A stretch of 64,000 bases of DNA from Cereibacter changlensis JA139 (GTDB taxonomy: Bacteria; Pseudomonadota; Alphaproteobacteria; Rhodobacterales; Rhodobacteraceae), in NCBI RefSeq assembly GCF_003034985.1, contig NZ_PZKG01000003.1, positions 1-64,000 of the forward strand. The letters run 5' to 3'. Positions 1-9,292 of the stretch are shown piece after piece (the stretch's first letter is position 1; each line of letters opens with the position of its first letter). The notes beneath the pieces are model-generated. The model was not told the origin of the DNA and made no database searches. It saw nothing but the letters and a program-made list of their open reading frames with translations. The position numbers and the translations under genes were made by a program.

Positions 1-111
1 GAGGATGCCGAGGTGCGCGACCTGCCGCCGCCCTACCGGCTGGCCTGCCAGTTCATCGCCCGCGACGAGGATGTGACGGTCAGCTTCTCGGGCGCGCCGG
101 GCGGGGCCTGA
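1..111 (+). CDS. 2Fe-2S ferredoxin, C-terminal fragment
   Basis: Only the last 36 codons are in the window; the 5' end lies to the left. The fragment contains [11 protein letters not shown], which resembles the RLxCQ segment that supplies the last cluster-binding cysteine in adrenodoxin-type (ISC/class VI) 2Fe-2S ferredoxins, followed by a short beta strand and the stop TGA. If so, it is a small soluble electron carrier. The identification rests on this one motif, so an N-terminal sequence is needed to be sure. It is convergent with sixA. Confidence 0.55.
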   Translation, partial: EDAEVRDLPPPYRLACQFIARDEDVTVSFSGAPGGA

Positions 112-140
112 GCGGCGGGCGTCGCTCTCGCGGAAAGGGC

Positions 141-159
141 GGGGGGCTGTTTGCCCCCC
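141..159 (+). terminator. GC hairpin after the ferredoxin gene
   Basis: A 7-bp perfect stem (GGGGGGC / GCCCCCC) closes a TGTTT loop 30 bases after the ferredoxin stop. There is no real T tract, so it is a candidate terminator or mRNA 3' stabiliser rather than a textbook intrinsic terminator. Confidence 0.4.
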
Positions 160-162
160 GCA

Positions 163-190
163 CCCCCCGAGGATATTTAGAGACAGAAAA
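163..190. repeat. dispersed intergenic element (GAGGATATTT type)
   Basis: The stretch CCCCGAGGATATTTAGAGAC followed by AGAAAA lies between the convergent ferredoxin and sixA genes. It looks like a diverged relative of the GAGTATTTGG...CCAAGAAGAA elements at 9001 and 36600. Short AT-rich islands of this type stand out in intergenic DNA of Rhodobacteraceae. Its function is not known. Confidence 0.4.
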
Positions 191-192
191 TC

Positions 193-699
193 TCAGGCGA
201 CCAGTTCGCGCGGCACGATGAAATCGGCCGGCTCGGCCTGGCCGTAGCCGACCTCGGCCCAGTCCAGCTCGCCGAAATCGGCGACCAGCGTCGCGCCGGT
301 CGGGTAGCGCTGGAACTCGGTGTTCAGCGGCGCGTGCTTCACCAGCCGATGCGCGAATTCGGCGATGCCGGGATTGTGGCCGAGGATGCAGACGGTCTTC
401 GCCGTCGCGTGGCGCAGCACCGCCAGCATCACGTCCGGCCCGGCCTGATAGAGCGCGGGCTTCAGCACCGGCGCGGGCGCGCCGGGCAGGGCGGCGGCAA
501 TGCCCGCCCAGGTTTGCTGGGTGCGCAGCGCGTCGGAGCAGAGAACTTCCTCCGGCACGTAGCCGCGCGAGGCGAGCCATTGCCCCAGGTCGCTGGCGGC
601 GGCGATGCCGCGCGGGTTCAGCGGTCGCTCGTGGTCGGGGACAAGCGGGTCGTCCCAGGCCGATTTCGCGTGGCGGATCAGGATCAGGCGCTTGGTCAT
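193..699 (-). CDS. sixA: SixA-type phosphohistidine phosphatase (histidine phosphatase superfamily)
   Basis: 168 aa. The N-terminus has the histidine-phosphatase signature LIRHAKS (R9, H10 phosphoacceptor), and the second half has LGHNPG with the other catalytic histidine. The family removes phosphate from phosphohistidine proteins such as the HPt domain of ArcB; the alphaproteobacterial target is unknown. The start is the ATG at 699. It overlaps the stop of the upstream Fe-S gene by four bases (ATGA), so translation is probably coupled, and an in-frame extension further upstream would run through that gene. It is the last gene of the argB operon. No signal peptide is seen, so it is cytoplasmic. 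Confidence 0.85.
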   Translation of the reverse strand: MTKRLILIRHAKSAWDDPLVPDHERPLNPRGIAAASDLGQWLASRGYVPEEVLCSDALRTQQTWAGIAAALPGAPAPVLKPALYQAGPDVMLAVLRHATAKTVCILGHNPGIAEFAHRLVKHAPLNTEFQRYPTGATLVADFGELDWAEVGYGQAEPADFIVPRELVA

Positions 700-1340
700 C
701 GGTGGAATTGCCCCATGTGATAAGCGGATTGGTCCGCCACTCTTGCATAGGCCTGCGACCGGGGGCAAGCGCGCCTTGCGGCACAACCGTGGGTGAGACA
801 ATCCGCGCCGAGTGCGGTGGCGAGCCAGCCGTGGCAACGGTCGAGGTCGTAGCCCGCGGATGACAGCGCCCCGGCGGGGCAGGCGGTGAGGCAGGGCCGG
901 GCGCAGCCCTCGCAGGGAGAGGGTGGCGGCGGGGGCAGGGGCAGCGCCTCGCGCAGCGCCAGCGCGCCGCGGTAGGAGACGAAGAGCCCGGCCTCGTCAT
1001 GCACCAGAAGCCGGATCGGCGAGACATGCGCGCGCCCGCTGCGCAGCGCCCATCGGTAGAAGGGCGCATAGGGCGGGCCGCCGAAGGGAAAGAGCGCCTT
1101 GGCCCCCAGGTCGCAGGCGATCCGCCCGATCACCCGGCGCGACCAGCGGTCAATCGGGTCAGGGCGGCCATCCCGCCACTCGGGCTCCGCCGTCAGATGC
1201 GCCCAGAAGCCGGGCTCGCGCGGGCCGAGGAGCAGCACCGTCGCCGTGCCTTTCGGCAGCGGATCGTCGGGCCGGGCCGCAAAGCCGCCGAGGATCGACA
1301 GCGCCTGGGCCTCGGCCAGCGCCTCGATCCGCGCCAGCAT
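696..1340 (-). CDS. QueG-like iron-sulfur (4Fe-4S) protein
   Basis: 214 aa if translation starts at the ATG at 1340. That ATG shares its A with the TGA that would end argB in its normal frame (TGATG). The central part ([18 protein letters not shown]) resembles the cobalamin-binding half of epoxyqueuosine reductase QueG. It is followed by a cysteine cluster [13 protein letters not shown] and three further cysteines, as in a ferredoxin-like 4Fe-4S domain. The protein is much shorter than QueG (about 350-380 aa) and probably not the queuosine enzyme. Its function is unknown; a redox or cobalamin-related role is an inference. As sequenced, a one-base insertion in argB fuses the two reading frames without a stop. 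Confidence 0.6.
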   Translation of the reverse strand: MLARIEALAEAQALSILGGFAARPDDPLPKGTATVLLLGPREPGFWAHLTAEPEWRDGRPDPIDRWSRRVIGRIACDLGAKALFPFGGPPYAPFYRWALRSGRAHVSPIRLLVHDEAGLFVSYRGALALREALPLPPPPPSPCEGCARPCLTACPAGALSSAGYDLDRCHGWLATALGADCLTHGCAARRACPRSQAYARVADQSAYHMGQFHR

Positions 1341-2240
1341 CAGGCGGCGCCGCGCGGCTTCACCCGGGGCGGCAGCGAGCGGATCAGCGAGCCCGCGCCA
1401 TGGTCGGTGGAAGAGCTCGAGCAGGCAGGCGTTGGGGATGCGCCCGTCGAGGATGACCACCGCGCGCACCCCCGCTTCCAGCGCCGCCAGCGCGGTTTCC
1501 GTCTTGGGGATCATGCCGCCGGCGATCACGCCGCGCTCGGTCAGGTCGCGCACCTGCTCGGGCGAGAGCTGCGTCACCACCGCGCCGGTCTCATCCTTCA
1601 CCCCGGCGACATCGGTCAGCAGGATCAGCCGGTCGGCCTGCAGCGCCCCGGCGATCGCGCCCGCCGCGGTGTCGCCGTTCACGTTGAAGGTCTCGTTGTC
1701 CTCCATTCCGGTCGCTACCGGCGCTACCACCGGGATGATGCCCGCGCCGTAGAGATCGCGCAGCACCTGCACGTTCATCTCCACCGGCTTGCCGACGAAG
1801 CCCAGCTCCGGATCGTCGGCGACGCAGACCATCAGGTCGTCGTCCTTGCCCGAGATGCCGACGGCCCGCCCGCCCTGATCGTTGATCGCCTGCACGATGC
1901 GCTTGTTGACGAGGCCCGAGAGCACCATCTCCACGACCTCGACAGTGGCCTTGTCGGTCACCCGCTTGCCGCGGACGAATTCCGACTTGATGCCGAGCCG
2001 GCCGAGCAGGTCGTTGATCATCGGCCCGCCGCCATGCACCACCACCGGGTTCACGCCGACCTGACGCATCAGCACGATGTCGCGGGCGAATTCGGCCATC
2101 GCCTCCTCGTCGCCCATGGCGTTGCCGCCGAACTTCACCACCACAACGGCGCCGGCATAGCGCTGCAGATAGGGCAGGGCCTCGGAGAGCGTTCGGGCGG
2201 TGGCGATGGAGTCACGCATGTTGGCTAACTGCTTCTTCAT
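1340..2240 (-). CDS. argB: acetylglutamate kinase ArgB, apparent +1 frameshift near the 3' end
   Basis: N-acetylglutamate kinase, the second step of arginine synthesis (ATP-dependent phosphorylation of N-acetyl-L-glutamate). The family motifs [30 protein letters not shown] and [12 protein letters not shown] are all present. The start is the ATG at 2240, preceded by AAGGA nine bases upstream; a second ATG lies at 2219. After LLELF the frame runs into HRPWRGL. Removing one G of the GG at 1409-1410 (+ strand) restores [10 protein letters not shown], the normal ArgB C-terminus, and a TGA at 1340-1342. The 901-base span is therefore one base too long. This is either a real mutation that extends ArgB into the next gene or a sequencing error; the restored overlap favours error or a very recent event. 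Confidence 0.85.
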
Positions 2241-2355
2241 GAGGCGGGATCCTTGGTTCGCGCTTTTGGTAACGTCTTTGCCCCCCCCTGCCAAGGCGCC
2301 TTGCCTTGCAAATCCCGGCGGCAGGCGTAGGGTCGCCGCGAAGACGGGGGTGATC

Positions 2356-3087
2356 ATGGGCGAGCAGAAGACGCTGGTTCTGACGGGGGCAAGCCGGGGG
2401 ATCGGCCATGCCACGGTGAAGCGGTTTTCCTCAGAAGGCTGGCGGGTGCTGACCTGCTCGCGGCAGCCCTTCGATCCGCGCTGTCCCTGGCCGGGCGGCG
2501 AGGAGAATCACATCCAGATCGATCTGGCCGACCCGAACAAGACCATCGCCGCGATCGAGACCATCAAGGGCAAGATCGACGGCAAGCTGCATGCGCTGGT
2601 CAACAATGCTGGGATCTCGCCCAAGGGCTCCGACGGGGCGCGGCTGACCACGCTGGATACCGATCTGCGCACCTGGGGCCATGTGTTCCACGTGAACTTC
2701 TTCTCCTGCGTCGTGCTGGCGCGCGGCTTGCAGGACGAGCTGGCGGCGGCGAAGGGTTCGATCGTCAACGTGACCTCGATCGCCGGCAGCCGGGTGCATC
2801 CTTTCGCCGGGGCGGCCTATGCCACCTCGAAGGCGGCGCTGGCGGCGCTGACCCGCGAGATGGCGCATGACTTCGGACCGTTGGGCGTCCGGGTCAACGC
2901 CATCGCCCCGGGCGAGGTCGAGACGGCGATCCTGTCGCCGGGCACCGACAAGATCGTCGAGAAGCTGCCGATGCAGCGGCTGGGCCAGCCGAGCGAGGTG
3001 GCGGATGTGGTCTGGTTCCTCTGCTCGCCGCAGTCGAGCTACATCTCCGGCGCGGAGATCGAGGTGAACGGGGCGCAGCACGTCTGA
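2356..3087 (+). CDS. short-chain dehydrogenase/reductase (SDR)
   Basis: 243 aa, the classical SDR length. It has the nucleotide-binding TGASRGIGH near residue 9, the NNAG motif, the catalytic serine in VTSIAG and the YATSK active site, and ends in the usual SDR segment [13 protein letters not shown]. The start is the ATG at 2356; the upstream in-frame sequence overlaps the argB start region and is not protein-like. It is transcribed divergently from argB across 115 bases. The substrate cannot be read from sequence. The hydrophilic insertion after the first strand ([11 protein letters not shown]) suggests NAD(H) rather than NADP(H), but this is weak. Confidence 0.8.
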   Translation: MGEQKTLVLTGASRGIGHATVKRFSSEGWRVLTCSRQPFDPRCPWPGGEENHIQIDLADPNKTIAAIETIKGKIDGKLHALVNNAGISPKGSDGARLTTLDTDLRTWGHVFHVNFFSCVVLARGLQDELAAAKGSIVNVTSIAGSRVHPFAGAAYATSKAALAALTREMAHDFGPLGVRVNAIAPGEVETAILSPGTDKIVEKLPMQRLGQPSEVADVVWFLCSPQSSYISGAEIEVNGAQHV

Positions 3088-3104
3088 GCCCCGGCCCCGG
3101 GCGG

Positions 3105-3758
3105 TTACTCCAGCGTCGCGATGATCGCCCGCAGCGTCTCGATCCCGTCGCCCTTTTCCGAGCTGGTGACCACCAGCTCCGGATAGGCGGCCGGATGTTT
3201 CGCCAGCGCGCCGCGCACCTGGTCTAGGATCGCCATCCGTTCCGCCCGGCTCACCTTGTCGGCCTTGGTCATCACCACCTGGAAGGTCACGGCCGAGCGG
3301 TCCAAGAGCTGCATGATCTCGTCATCCACCGGCTTCACGCCATGGCGGGTGTCGACCAGCACGAAGGCGCGGCGCAGGGTCTGGCGGCCGGCGAGATAGC
3401 TCTTCAGCAGCCGCTGCCATTTCTCGACGATCGGCAGCGGCGCCTCGGCATAGCCGTAGCCGGGAAGGTCGACCAGATAGCGCTCCTCCCCCAGGGCGAA
3501 ATAGTTGATCTCCTGCGTCCGCCCCGGCGTGTTCGAGGCGCGGGCAAGCGACTTGCGACCAGTCAGCGCGTTGATCAGGCTGGACTTGCCGACGTTGGAG
3601 CGCCCGGCGAAGCAGACCTCCAGCCGGTCGGCGGGCGGCAGGCCGGGCATGGCGACCACGCCCTTCACGAAATCGACCGGCCCGGCGAACAGCAGCCGCC
3701 CGGCTTCGCGCGCGGCGGTTTCGGGCTCTTCGGCGAGGGGGAAGGGCAGGGTGGTCAT
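3105..3758 (-). CDS. engB: ribosome biogenesis GTPase YsxC/EngB
   Basis: 217 aa, a TRAFAC-class GTPase needed for late 50S assembly. G1 is GRSNVGKS (52-59), G2 lies in NTPGRTQ, G3 is DLPGYG, G4 is TKAD and G5 is TSSEKG. The start ATG overlaps the stop of the MOSC gene by four bases (ATGA), so it is the third gene of a yidC-MOSC-engB chain. The pairing of yidC with engB is common in alphaproteobacteria. It converges on the SDR gene, 17 bases away. Confidence 0.95.
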   Translation of the reverse strand: MTTLPFPLAEEPETAAREAGRLLFAGPVDFVKGVVAMPGLPPADRLEVCFAGRSNVGKSSLINALTGRKSLARASNTPGRTQEINYFALGEERYLVDLPGYGYAEAPLPIVEKWQRLLKSYLAGRQTLRRAFVLVDTRHGVKPVDDEIMQLLDRSAVTFQVVMTKADKVSRAERMAILDQVRGALAKHPAAYPELVVTSSEKGDGIETLRAIIATLE

Positions 3759-4498
3759 CGCAGCTCCACTGTATCATTGAGGGCGATCCGGCCGCCATGC
3801 AGCACCGTGGCGTAGACGCCAAAATCCCGGTGCCCGTAATTCTCCGCCAGGGCGGTCAGCGTGTCGCCGTCGATCCGCCCGGTGTCCGGGTCGGCCATCG
3901 TCGCGCGGCAGCGGGTGATCCGCTCCTCCACCCGCAGCACGGCGTCGCCGATCCGAAGCTCCCGCCCGATCAGGCTGAACTCGCCCCAGGCCGGCAGATG
4001 CTCCAGCCAGAGGTTGCCACGCCAGCGGTGGATCGACAGATCCTGCCCCATCTTCGCCGAAAGGTCGCGCAGCGAGGCCAGCGACAGCACGGCGACCGAC
4101 GGAAACTCACTGTCGGTCATGCCGCGCCCGGCGCTGACGATCCGCGCCGGCTGCGCCCGCTCGGGCGGGCAGAGCGGGCGGACCCAGTCGAGGAACCCCG
4201 GCAGATCCGCCGGATCGTCGGGGCGGAAGCGCAGGTCGGGCCGCTCGGGGTGGCGCAGCGTGACGGTCAGGCTGTCCTCCTCCAGCGCCGCTGTGATCGC
4301 CATCAGCGCCGGAGCTTTGGCCCCGCGGGTGAAGTTGGCGCAGGGGTTCCAGCCGGCTTCCAGCTTCGCCGCCTCATGCGCCACGGCCCAGTGCCGGTCG
4401 AAGGGCAGGCAGGCCCCGGCCGAAAGCAGAACGGACGCGAGATCCTCGCGTCCGTGTGCCTTGATCGGGTGGCGGCAGATATGGGCCAGCCGGATCAT
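3755..4498 (-). CDS. MOSC domain protein
   Basis: 247 aa. The N-terminal MOSC beta-barrel (RLAHICRHPIKAHGRE) and the later segment DLSIHRWRGNLWLE with ITRCRATMADPDTG, which holds the conserved cysteine, mark the MOSC superfamily (C-terminal domain of molybdenum cofactor sulfurases, YiiM/YcbX). These proteins bind or transfer sulfur to molybdenum cofactor or detoxify N-hydroxylated compounds. The substrate is unknown here. It overlaps yidC upstream and engB downstream by four bases each, so it is made together with a membrane insertase and a ribosome-assembly GTPase, with no obvious functional link. Confidence 0.85.
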   Translation of the reverse strand: MIRLAHICRHPIKAHGREDLASVLLSAGACLPFDRHWAVAHEAAKLEAGWNPCANFTRGAKAPALMAITAALEEDSLTVTLRHPERPDLRFRPDDPADLPGFLDWVRPLCPPERAQPARIVSAGRGMTDSEFPSVAVLSLASLRDLSAKMGQDLSIHRWRGNLWLEHLPAWGEFSLIGRELRIGDAVLRVEERITRCRATMADPDTGRIDGDTLTALAENYGHRDFGVYATVLHGGRIALNDTVELR

Positions 4499-6387
4499 TT
4501 CTTGCCGGGGGGGGTCTTCGGCGGCTTGGCGTCATTCGCCGCCTTGGCGACCGCGGGCTTTTTCTTGAACCCCGCCTTGATGTTGCCGAAGATGTCGGGC
4601 TTCGCGCCATGGCTGCGCATGATCAGGTTCTGCTGGGTGAAGGTGATCAGGTTGTTGGTGATCCAGTAGAGCACCAGGCCCGAAGCGAAGTGGCCCAGCA
4701 TGAACATGAAGACCCAAGGCATCCAGGCGAAGATCATCGCCTGCGCCTGATCGGTGGGCGCCGGGTTCAGTTTCTGCTGCAGCCACATCGAGATGCCGAG
4801 CAGGATCGGCAGCACGCCGATGAAGATCAGCGCGAGCGTGCTGCCCGGCTCAGGCGCGGCCCAGGGGGCGAGGCCGAAGAAGTTGAAGATCGACGACGGA
4901 TCCGGGGCCGAGAGGTCCTTCAGCCAGCCGAAGAACGGCGCGTGCCGCAGTTCGATGGTGACGAAGATCACCTTGTAGAGCGAGAAGAAGATCGGGATCT
5001 GGATCAGGATCGGCAGGCAGCCCGCGGCGGGGTTCACCTTCTTTTCCTTGTAGAGCCGCATCATCTCGCGCTGCATCAGCTGCTTGTCGTCGCCGGCGCG
5101 CTCGCGCAGCGCTTCCATCTCGGGCTGCAGCTCCTTCATCCGCGCCATCGAGACGTAGGATTTGTAGGACAGCGGCAGCACCAGCGCCTTCAGCACCAGG
5201 GTCAGGGCGATGATCGCGAGACCCATGTTGCCGATCTGGGCGTTCAGCCAGTGCAGCACGGCGAAGATCGGCTTGGTGAAGAAGAAGAACCAGCCCCAGT
5301 CGATCGAGTCGACGAAGCCCGGGATCGGGGTCGCCGAGGCACTGGCCGGAGCCCCCTCCAGCGCGCCGTCATTCTGGTAGGCGCGGATGGTGACCCATTC
5401 CTTCGCCCCGGCGAAGAGCCGCGAGTTGGTTTCCACCGTCGCGCCGGGCGCCACGGTCAGCAGCGGCTCGCGGGTCTCGGTCTGGTAGATGTCGGCGCCG
5501 GGGACGTATTTCGTGACGCTGGTGAAGGGCTTGCCCTGGGTCGGGATCAGCGTCGTCATCCAGTACTTGTCGGTGAAGCCGATCCAGCCGTCGGTCGAGG
5601 CCTCGCGCACTTCGGCCAGCGCGCCCTCGCGGGCGACCTGCGGCAGCTCGGCCACGTCGTCATACTTGGTCTCGGCCAGCTCGCCATCGGTGCGGCCGAC
5701 CACGCCCTCGTGCAGCACGAAGAAATTCTGCAGGTTCAGCGGCTCGCCATGGCGCGCCACGATGCCATAGGAGGCAAGGCTCACCGCCTCGCCGGTGGTG
5801 TTCTGCACGCTCTGGTCGATGCTGAACATGTAATGGTCGTCGACCGAGATCCGCCGGGTGAAGACGAGGCCGGAGCCATTGTCCCAGCGCAGGGTCACGG
5901 GGGCGCCGACGCCCAGCGTCTCGCCCTCGACGAGCGTCCAGGTGGTGTTGGCGCCCGGAACATCCTCGAAGCCGAGCGCGCCGCCCGGGGTCCAGCCGTA
6001 GAGCGCGTAATAGGCGTTGGGCTGGCCGACTGGCGACAGCAGCCGGACGATGTCCGAGGCCGGGTCGAGGGTTTCGCGGTAGGTCTTCAGCGACAGGTCG
6101 TCGATCCGGCCGCCGAGCAGCGAGATCGAGCCCTGCAGCCGCGGCGTGTCGATGGCCACGCGCGGGGTCTCGGGCAGCACGGCGTCCGGGGCCACCGGCG
6201 ACAGCGGCGCATCCGGCACGGCCGAGGGAGTCACGGCCTGGCCCGGTACGGCCTCGGTCGCGGCGACGGTCGGCGCGTTGGGGTCGACGACAGGCTCCTC
6301 CGGCGGCGGGAAGAGGAAGAACCAGCCCAGGATCACGAGGAAACTGAGAGCGGTTGCTAGGATGAGGTTCTTGTTCTGATCGTCCAT
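4495..6387 (-). CDS. yidC: membrane protein insertase YidC
   Basis: 630 aa. It inserts proteins into the inner membrane, alone or with SecYEG. The first membrane helix (LILATALSFLVILGWFFLF) follows MDDQNKN, a typical YidC start, so the ATG at 6387 is preferred to the one at 6396. A proline/alanine-rich linker leads to the large periplasmic beta domain (roughly residues 70-350). The C-terminal half holds the conserved 60KD_IMP core with several helices and ends in a lysine-rich tail (FKKKPAVAKAA...). It lies within an extended rpmH-rnpA-yidD-ttcA-yidC region, although ttcA and an EAL gene separate it from yidD. Confidence 0.95.
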   Translation of the reverse strand: MDDQNKNLILATALSFLVILGWFFLFPPPEEPVVDPNAPTVAATEAVPGQAVTPSAVPDAPLSPVAPDAVLPETPRVAIDTPRLQGSISLLGGRIDDLSLKTYRETLDPASDIVRLLSPVGQPNAYYALYGWTPGGALGFEDVPGANTTWTLVEGETLGVGAPVTLRWDNGSGLVFTRRISVDDHYMFSIDQSVQNTTGEAVSLASYGIVARHGEPLNLQNFFVLHEGVVGRTDGELAETKYDDVAELPQVAREGALAEVREASTDGWIGFTDKYWMTTLIPTQGKPFTSVTKYVPGADIYQTETREPLLTVAPGATVETNSRLFAGAKEWVTIRAYQNDGALEGAPASASATPIPGFVDSIDWGWFFFFTKPIFAVLHWLNAQIGNMGLAIIALTLVLKALVLPLSYKSYVSMARMKELQPEMEALRERAGDDKQLMQREMMRLYKEKKVNPAAGCLPILIQIPIFFSLYKVIFVTIELRHAPFFGWLKDLSAPDPSSIFNFFGLAPWAAPEPGSTLALIFIGVLPILLGISMWLQQKLNPAPTDQAQAMIFAWMPWVFMFMLGHFASGLVLYWITNNLITFTQQNLIMRSHGAKPDIFGNIKAGFKKKPAVAKAANDAKPPKTPPGKK

Positions 6388-6534
6388 CGACGGCACGCGC
6401 TTCCTGTTCAGAGGTGCGGTCGTTCAACAGAAGGGGGCACGAAAGGTCAAGCGGTTTTCCCCGGATCGCAGAGATGTGGGGCGCTTTGCCCCTGGGCTCC
6501 GCCGTTTCCGGCCGGTTGTCGCCAACATGGTCCG

Positions 6535-8058
6535 TCACCCCGCGCGGTGGCCGATCCGCGGCATGCTGGACAGGCTCGCCTGCCGCCGCGCGATCCAGTC
6601 CAGCGTGTCCTCGAAGGGCATCGGCCGGGCGATGCCGAAGCCCTGCACATGGCCGCAGCCGAGCTGCGCCACCATCGCGTGCTCGCCCGGAGTCTCCACC
6701 CCCTCGGCCAGCGTGTCCAGCCCCAGCCGCTCCGCCAGCGACAGGATGGCAGACAGCATCCGCTGCTGGTCGCGGTCCTCGTCGACCCGGCTGATGAAGC
6801 TGCGGTCCACCTTCAGCCGCCGGACGGTGAAGCGGCGGATGTTGCCGATCGAGGCATGGCCGGTGCCGAAATCGTCGAGGTCGATGCCGCAGCCCAGCCG
6901 CGCCAGGCTGGCCACGGTCTGCACCACGATGTCGCTGTCGGTCTCGGCCACCACGGTCTCGAGGATCTCGACCGACAGCCGGTCGGGCGTCAGGTCGAAA
7001 CGGTCCAGCTCCCAGCGCAGCCTGTCCACCAGCCGCGGGTTGCGCAGCTCCGCCGCCGAGAAATTCACCCCGACAGTGGGCACCCGGAGCCCGGCGCGGT
7101 CCCAGTCCTGCAGCGCCCGCAGCGACTGCTGCAGCATCACCTCGCCCAGCCGCTCGACCAGCCCGGCCTCGACCAGCCCGTCGAGGAAGTCGGCCGGATG
7201 CAGCAGGCCGCGCCTGGGGTGCAGCCATCGCGCCAGCGCCTCGAAACCGCTGATCGCCCCGGTGTCGGTGCAGATCTGCGGCTGGAACCAGGGCCGGATC
7301 TGGCCCTCCTCCAGCGCGGCCTGCAGTTCTGCCGCCAGAGCGCAGCGGCTGGCGCGCAGACCCGCCATCTCCGGGGCGTAGCTGCGGATCGAGCCGGGAC
7401 CGGCGCGCCGCGCTTCCTCCGCCGCGATCTGCGCCGCCTCCAGCAGAGAGCGGCCACTGGAGGAGGGCGCGCTGTCGGCCGGGCAGAAGCCGACGCAGCA
7501 GGTCACCTGAAGGCGGGCCGCACCGGCATGGATCGGTGGCGCGAGCGCCGCCTGCATCCGGACGGCGAGCTGCATCAACTCCTCGACCTCCAGCCTGCGC
7601 ACATGTCTCAGCGCGATGGCGAAGCTGCCGCCGCTCAGCCAGGCGAGGCTGTCGCCCTGGCGCAGCGCGGCGCTGATCCGTTCGGCGCTGCGCGCGATCA
7701 CCTCGGTCCAGGCGGCGCGGCCATGGCGCTCCAGCAGGCAGCAGAGATCGTCGATCTGCACCACGATGCAGGCCGTGGTCCAGCCGGCGCTCTCGGCGCC
7801 GCCAAGGAACCCGTCCAGCGTGGCGATGATCTGCGGCCGTTGCGCCAGCCCGCCGAGCCCCTCCGGCGCCGCCGCGTTGCGGCCCGGCAGCACCAGGGCC
7901 AGCAGCAGCACGACCGGCAGACCCAGCGCGGTGAGGATCAGCATCCTCTCGCCCCCGGCCCAGAAGGCGAGCAGCGTCATCGCGGGCAGGAAGACCAGCA
8001 CCTCCTGCCGCCGCAGCTGCCCGCCGACCCAGATGAAACGCTCGCCCCGACTGCCCAT
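6535..8058 (-). CDS. membrane protein with degenerate GGDEF and intact EAL domain (c-di-GMP phosphodiesterase)
   Basis: 507 aa. Two hydrophobic segments (about residues 18-58) anchor the N-terminus. A GGDEF-like domain follows, with LSGGSFAIAL where an active cyclase has GG(D/E)EF, so it should not make c-di-GMP. The C-terminal EAL domain keeps FEALARW, the N in VNFSAAELRN, EILET, LDDFGTG, KVDRSF, AEGVET and QGFGIARPM, so hydrolysis of c-di-GMP to pGpG is expected. The start at 8058 has a GGGGGAGCGGG ribosome site. It sits between ttcA and yidC on the same strand with short gaps. The signal sensed is unknown, as no PAS, GAF or periplasmic domain is seen. Confidence 0.85.
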   Translation of the reverse strand: MGSRGERFIWVGGQLRRQEVLVFLPAMTLLAFWAGGERMLILTALGLPVVLLLALVLPGRNAAAPEGLGGLAQRPQIIATLDGFLGGAESAGWTTACIVVQIDDLCCLLERHGRAAWTEVIARSAERISAALRQGDSLAWLSGGSFAIALRHVRRLEVEELMQLAVRMQAALAPPIHAGAARLQVTCCVGFCPADSAPSSSGRSLLEAAQIAAEEARRAGPGSIRSYAPEMAGLRASRCALAAELQAALEEGQIRPWFQPQICTDTGAISGFEALARWLHPRRGLLHPADFLDGLVEAGLVERLGEVMLQQSLRALQDWDRAGLRVPTVGVNFSAAELRNPRLVDRLRWELDRFDLTPDRLSVEILETVVAETDSDIVVQTVASLARLGCGIDLDDFGTGHASIGNIRRFTVRRLKVDRSFISRVDEDRDQQRMLSAILSLAERLGLDTLAEGVETPGEHAMVAQLGCGHVQGFGIARPMPFEDTLDWIARRQASLSSMPRIGHRAG

Positions 8059-8125
8059 CCCGCTCCCCCTTGTCCGGGGGTCGCCCCCGCTTGCCGGAGA
8101 CTAGCGGTTTGGCCGAGCCCGAGCG

Positions 8126-8986
8126 TTAATTCTCGCCCGAAAGTTGCGGAGGATTTGCTTCAATTCCGAGGCCGAGCCCGGCGAAATCGAACAGCGACGG
8201 GTCCAGAAGATGCGAGGGCCGCGCGTTCATCAGCGCGCGGAACATCACCTGCCGCCGCCCGGGGCTGCGCGCCTCCCAGCCGTCGAGAATCGCCTTCACC
8301 TGCTGGCGCTGCAGCCCGTCCTGCGACCCGCAAAGGTCGCAGGGAATGATCGGGTAGTTCATCGCCCTCGCGAATTTCTCGCAATCGGCCTCGGCGACGA
8401 AGGCGAGCGGGCGGTAGAGGAAGAGATCGCCCTCCTCGTTCACCAGTTTCGGCGGCATGGTGGCGAGCCTGCCGCCATGGAACAGGTTCATGAAGAAGGT
8501 CTCGAGGATGTCGTCGCGATGATGGCCGAGCACCACCGCCGAACAGCCCTCTTCCCGTGCGATGCGATAGAGATTTCCGCGCCGCAGCCGCGAGCAGAGG
8601 CTGCAGAAGGTGCGCCCCTGCGGGATCTTGTCCATCACCACCGAATAGGTGTCCTGATACTCGATCCGGTGCTTCACCCCCATGCGGCTGAGAAATTCCG
8701 GCAGCACCGTCGCCGGGAAGTTCGGCTGGCCCTGATCGAGGTTGCAGGCCAGAAGCTCCACCGGCAGCAGCCCGCGCCACTGCAATTCATGCAGCACCGC
8801 CAAGAGGGTATAGCTGTCCTTGCCGCCCGAGAGGCACACCAGCCAGCGCGCGCCGCGCTCGATCATGCCATAGGTCTCGATCGCCTCGCGCACCTCGCGC
8901 ACGATCCGTTTGCGCAGCTTGCGGAACTCGGTCGAGGAGGGCGCGCCGTGGAACAGCGGGTGGATATCGTCCTGTTCGTCCAGCAT
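8126..8986 (-). CDS. ttcA: tRNA 2-thiocytidine(32) synthetase TtcA
   Basis: 286 aa. An iron-sulfur PP-loop enzyme that thiolates C32 of certain tRNAs. The ATP-pyrophosphatase loop SGGKDS is at residues 53-58. The CxxC of [11 protein letters not shown] (C128, C131) and C216/C219 of IPCDLCGSQ match the cluster-binding cysteines of TtcA, and [14 protein letters not shown] is diagnostic of the family. The start at 8986 has an AGGAAG ribosome site. The dispersed element at 9001-9021 lies just upstream, so it may contribute to the leader. It follows yidD on the same strand. Confidence 0.93.
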   Translation of the reverse strand: MLDEQDDIHPLFHGAPSSTEFRKLRKRIVREVREAIETYGMIERGARWLVCLSGGKDSYTLLAVLHELQWRGLLPVELLACNLDQGQPNFPATVLPEFLSRMGVKHRIEYQDTYSVVMDKIPQGRTFCSLCSRLRRGNLYRIAREEGCSAVVLGHHRDDILETFFMNLFHGGRLATMPPKLVNEEGDLFLYRPLAFVAEADCEKFARAMNYPIIPCDLCGSQDGLQRQQVKAILDGWEARSPGRRQVMFRALMNARPSHLLDPSLFDFAGLGLGIEANPPQLSGEN

Positions 8987-9000
8987 GGCGCGCTTCCTGC

Positions 9001-9021
9001 TTCTTCTTGGCCCAAATACTC
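9001..9021. repeat. dispersed intergenic element upstream of ttcA
   Basis: TTCTTCTTGG, then C, then CCAAATACTC. The same 21 positions recur at 36601-36621 with T in the middle. On the minus strand it reads GAGTATTTGG...CCAAGAAGAA and lies a few bases before the ttcA ribosome-binding site. Confidence 0.6.
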
Positions 9022-9043
9022 AAATCGACAGAAGCCGCCGGGG

Positions 9044-9292
9044 TCAACCGTGCCGGTCATGCTCCGGATCGGTCCCCGGCACCGGGTCGTAGCCCGATCC
9101 GCCCCAGGGGTGGCAGCGCCCGATCCGCCGCGCCGCGAGCCAGGCGCCCTTCAGCGCGCCATGCCGCTCCAGCGCCTGCATCGCATAGACCGAACAGGTC
9201 GGCTGATAGCGGCAGCCATGTCCGACCCAGGGGCTCAGCAGCAGGCGGTAGGCGCGCACCGGCAGCGCCACCAGATGCGCCAGCGGGGTCAT
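9044..9292 (-). CDS. yidD: membrane protein insertion efficiency factor YidD
   Basis: 82 aa, the usual size. A hydrophobic N-terminus ([21 protein letters not shown]) is followed by the family motifs [19 protein letters not shown] and [17 protein letters not shown]. YidD is a small inner-membrane-associated protein that helps YidC-dependent insertion. The ATG at 9292 overlaps the rnpA stop (ATGA), giving the classical rpmH-rnpA-yidD order. Confidence 0.95.
   Translation of the reverse strand: MTPLAHLVALPVRAYRLLLSPWVGHGCRYQPTCSVYAMQALERHGALKGAWLAARRIGRCHPWGGSGYDPVPGTDPEHDRHG

Noticed and set aside
696-2414. Genuine two-domain ArgB fusion as annotated in one frame
   Set aside because: Single-base removal restores the exact ArgB ending and a stop/start overlap, so a designed fusion is less likely; reported as a finding instead.
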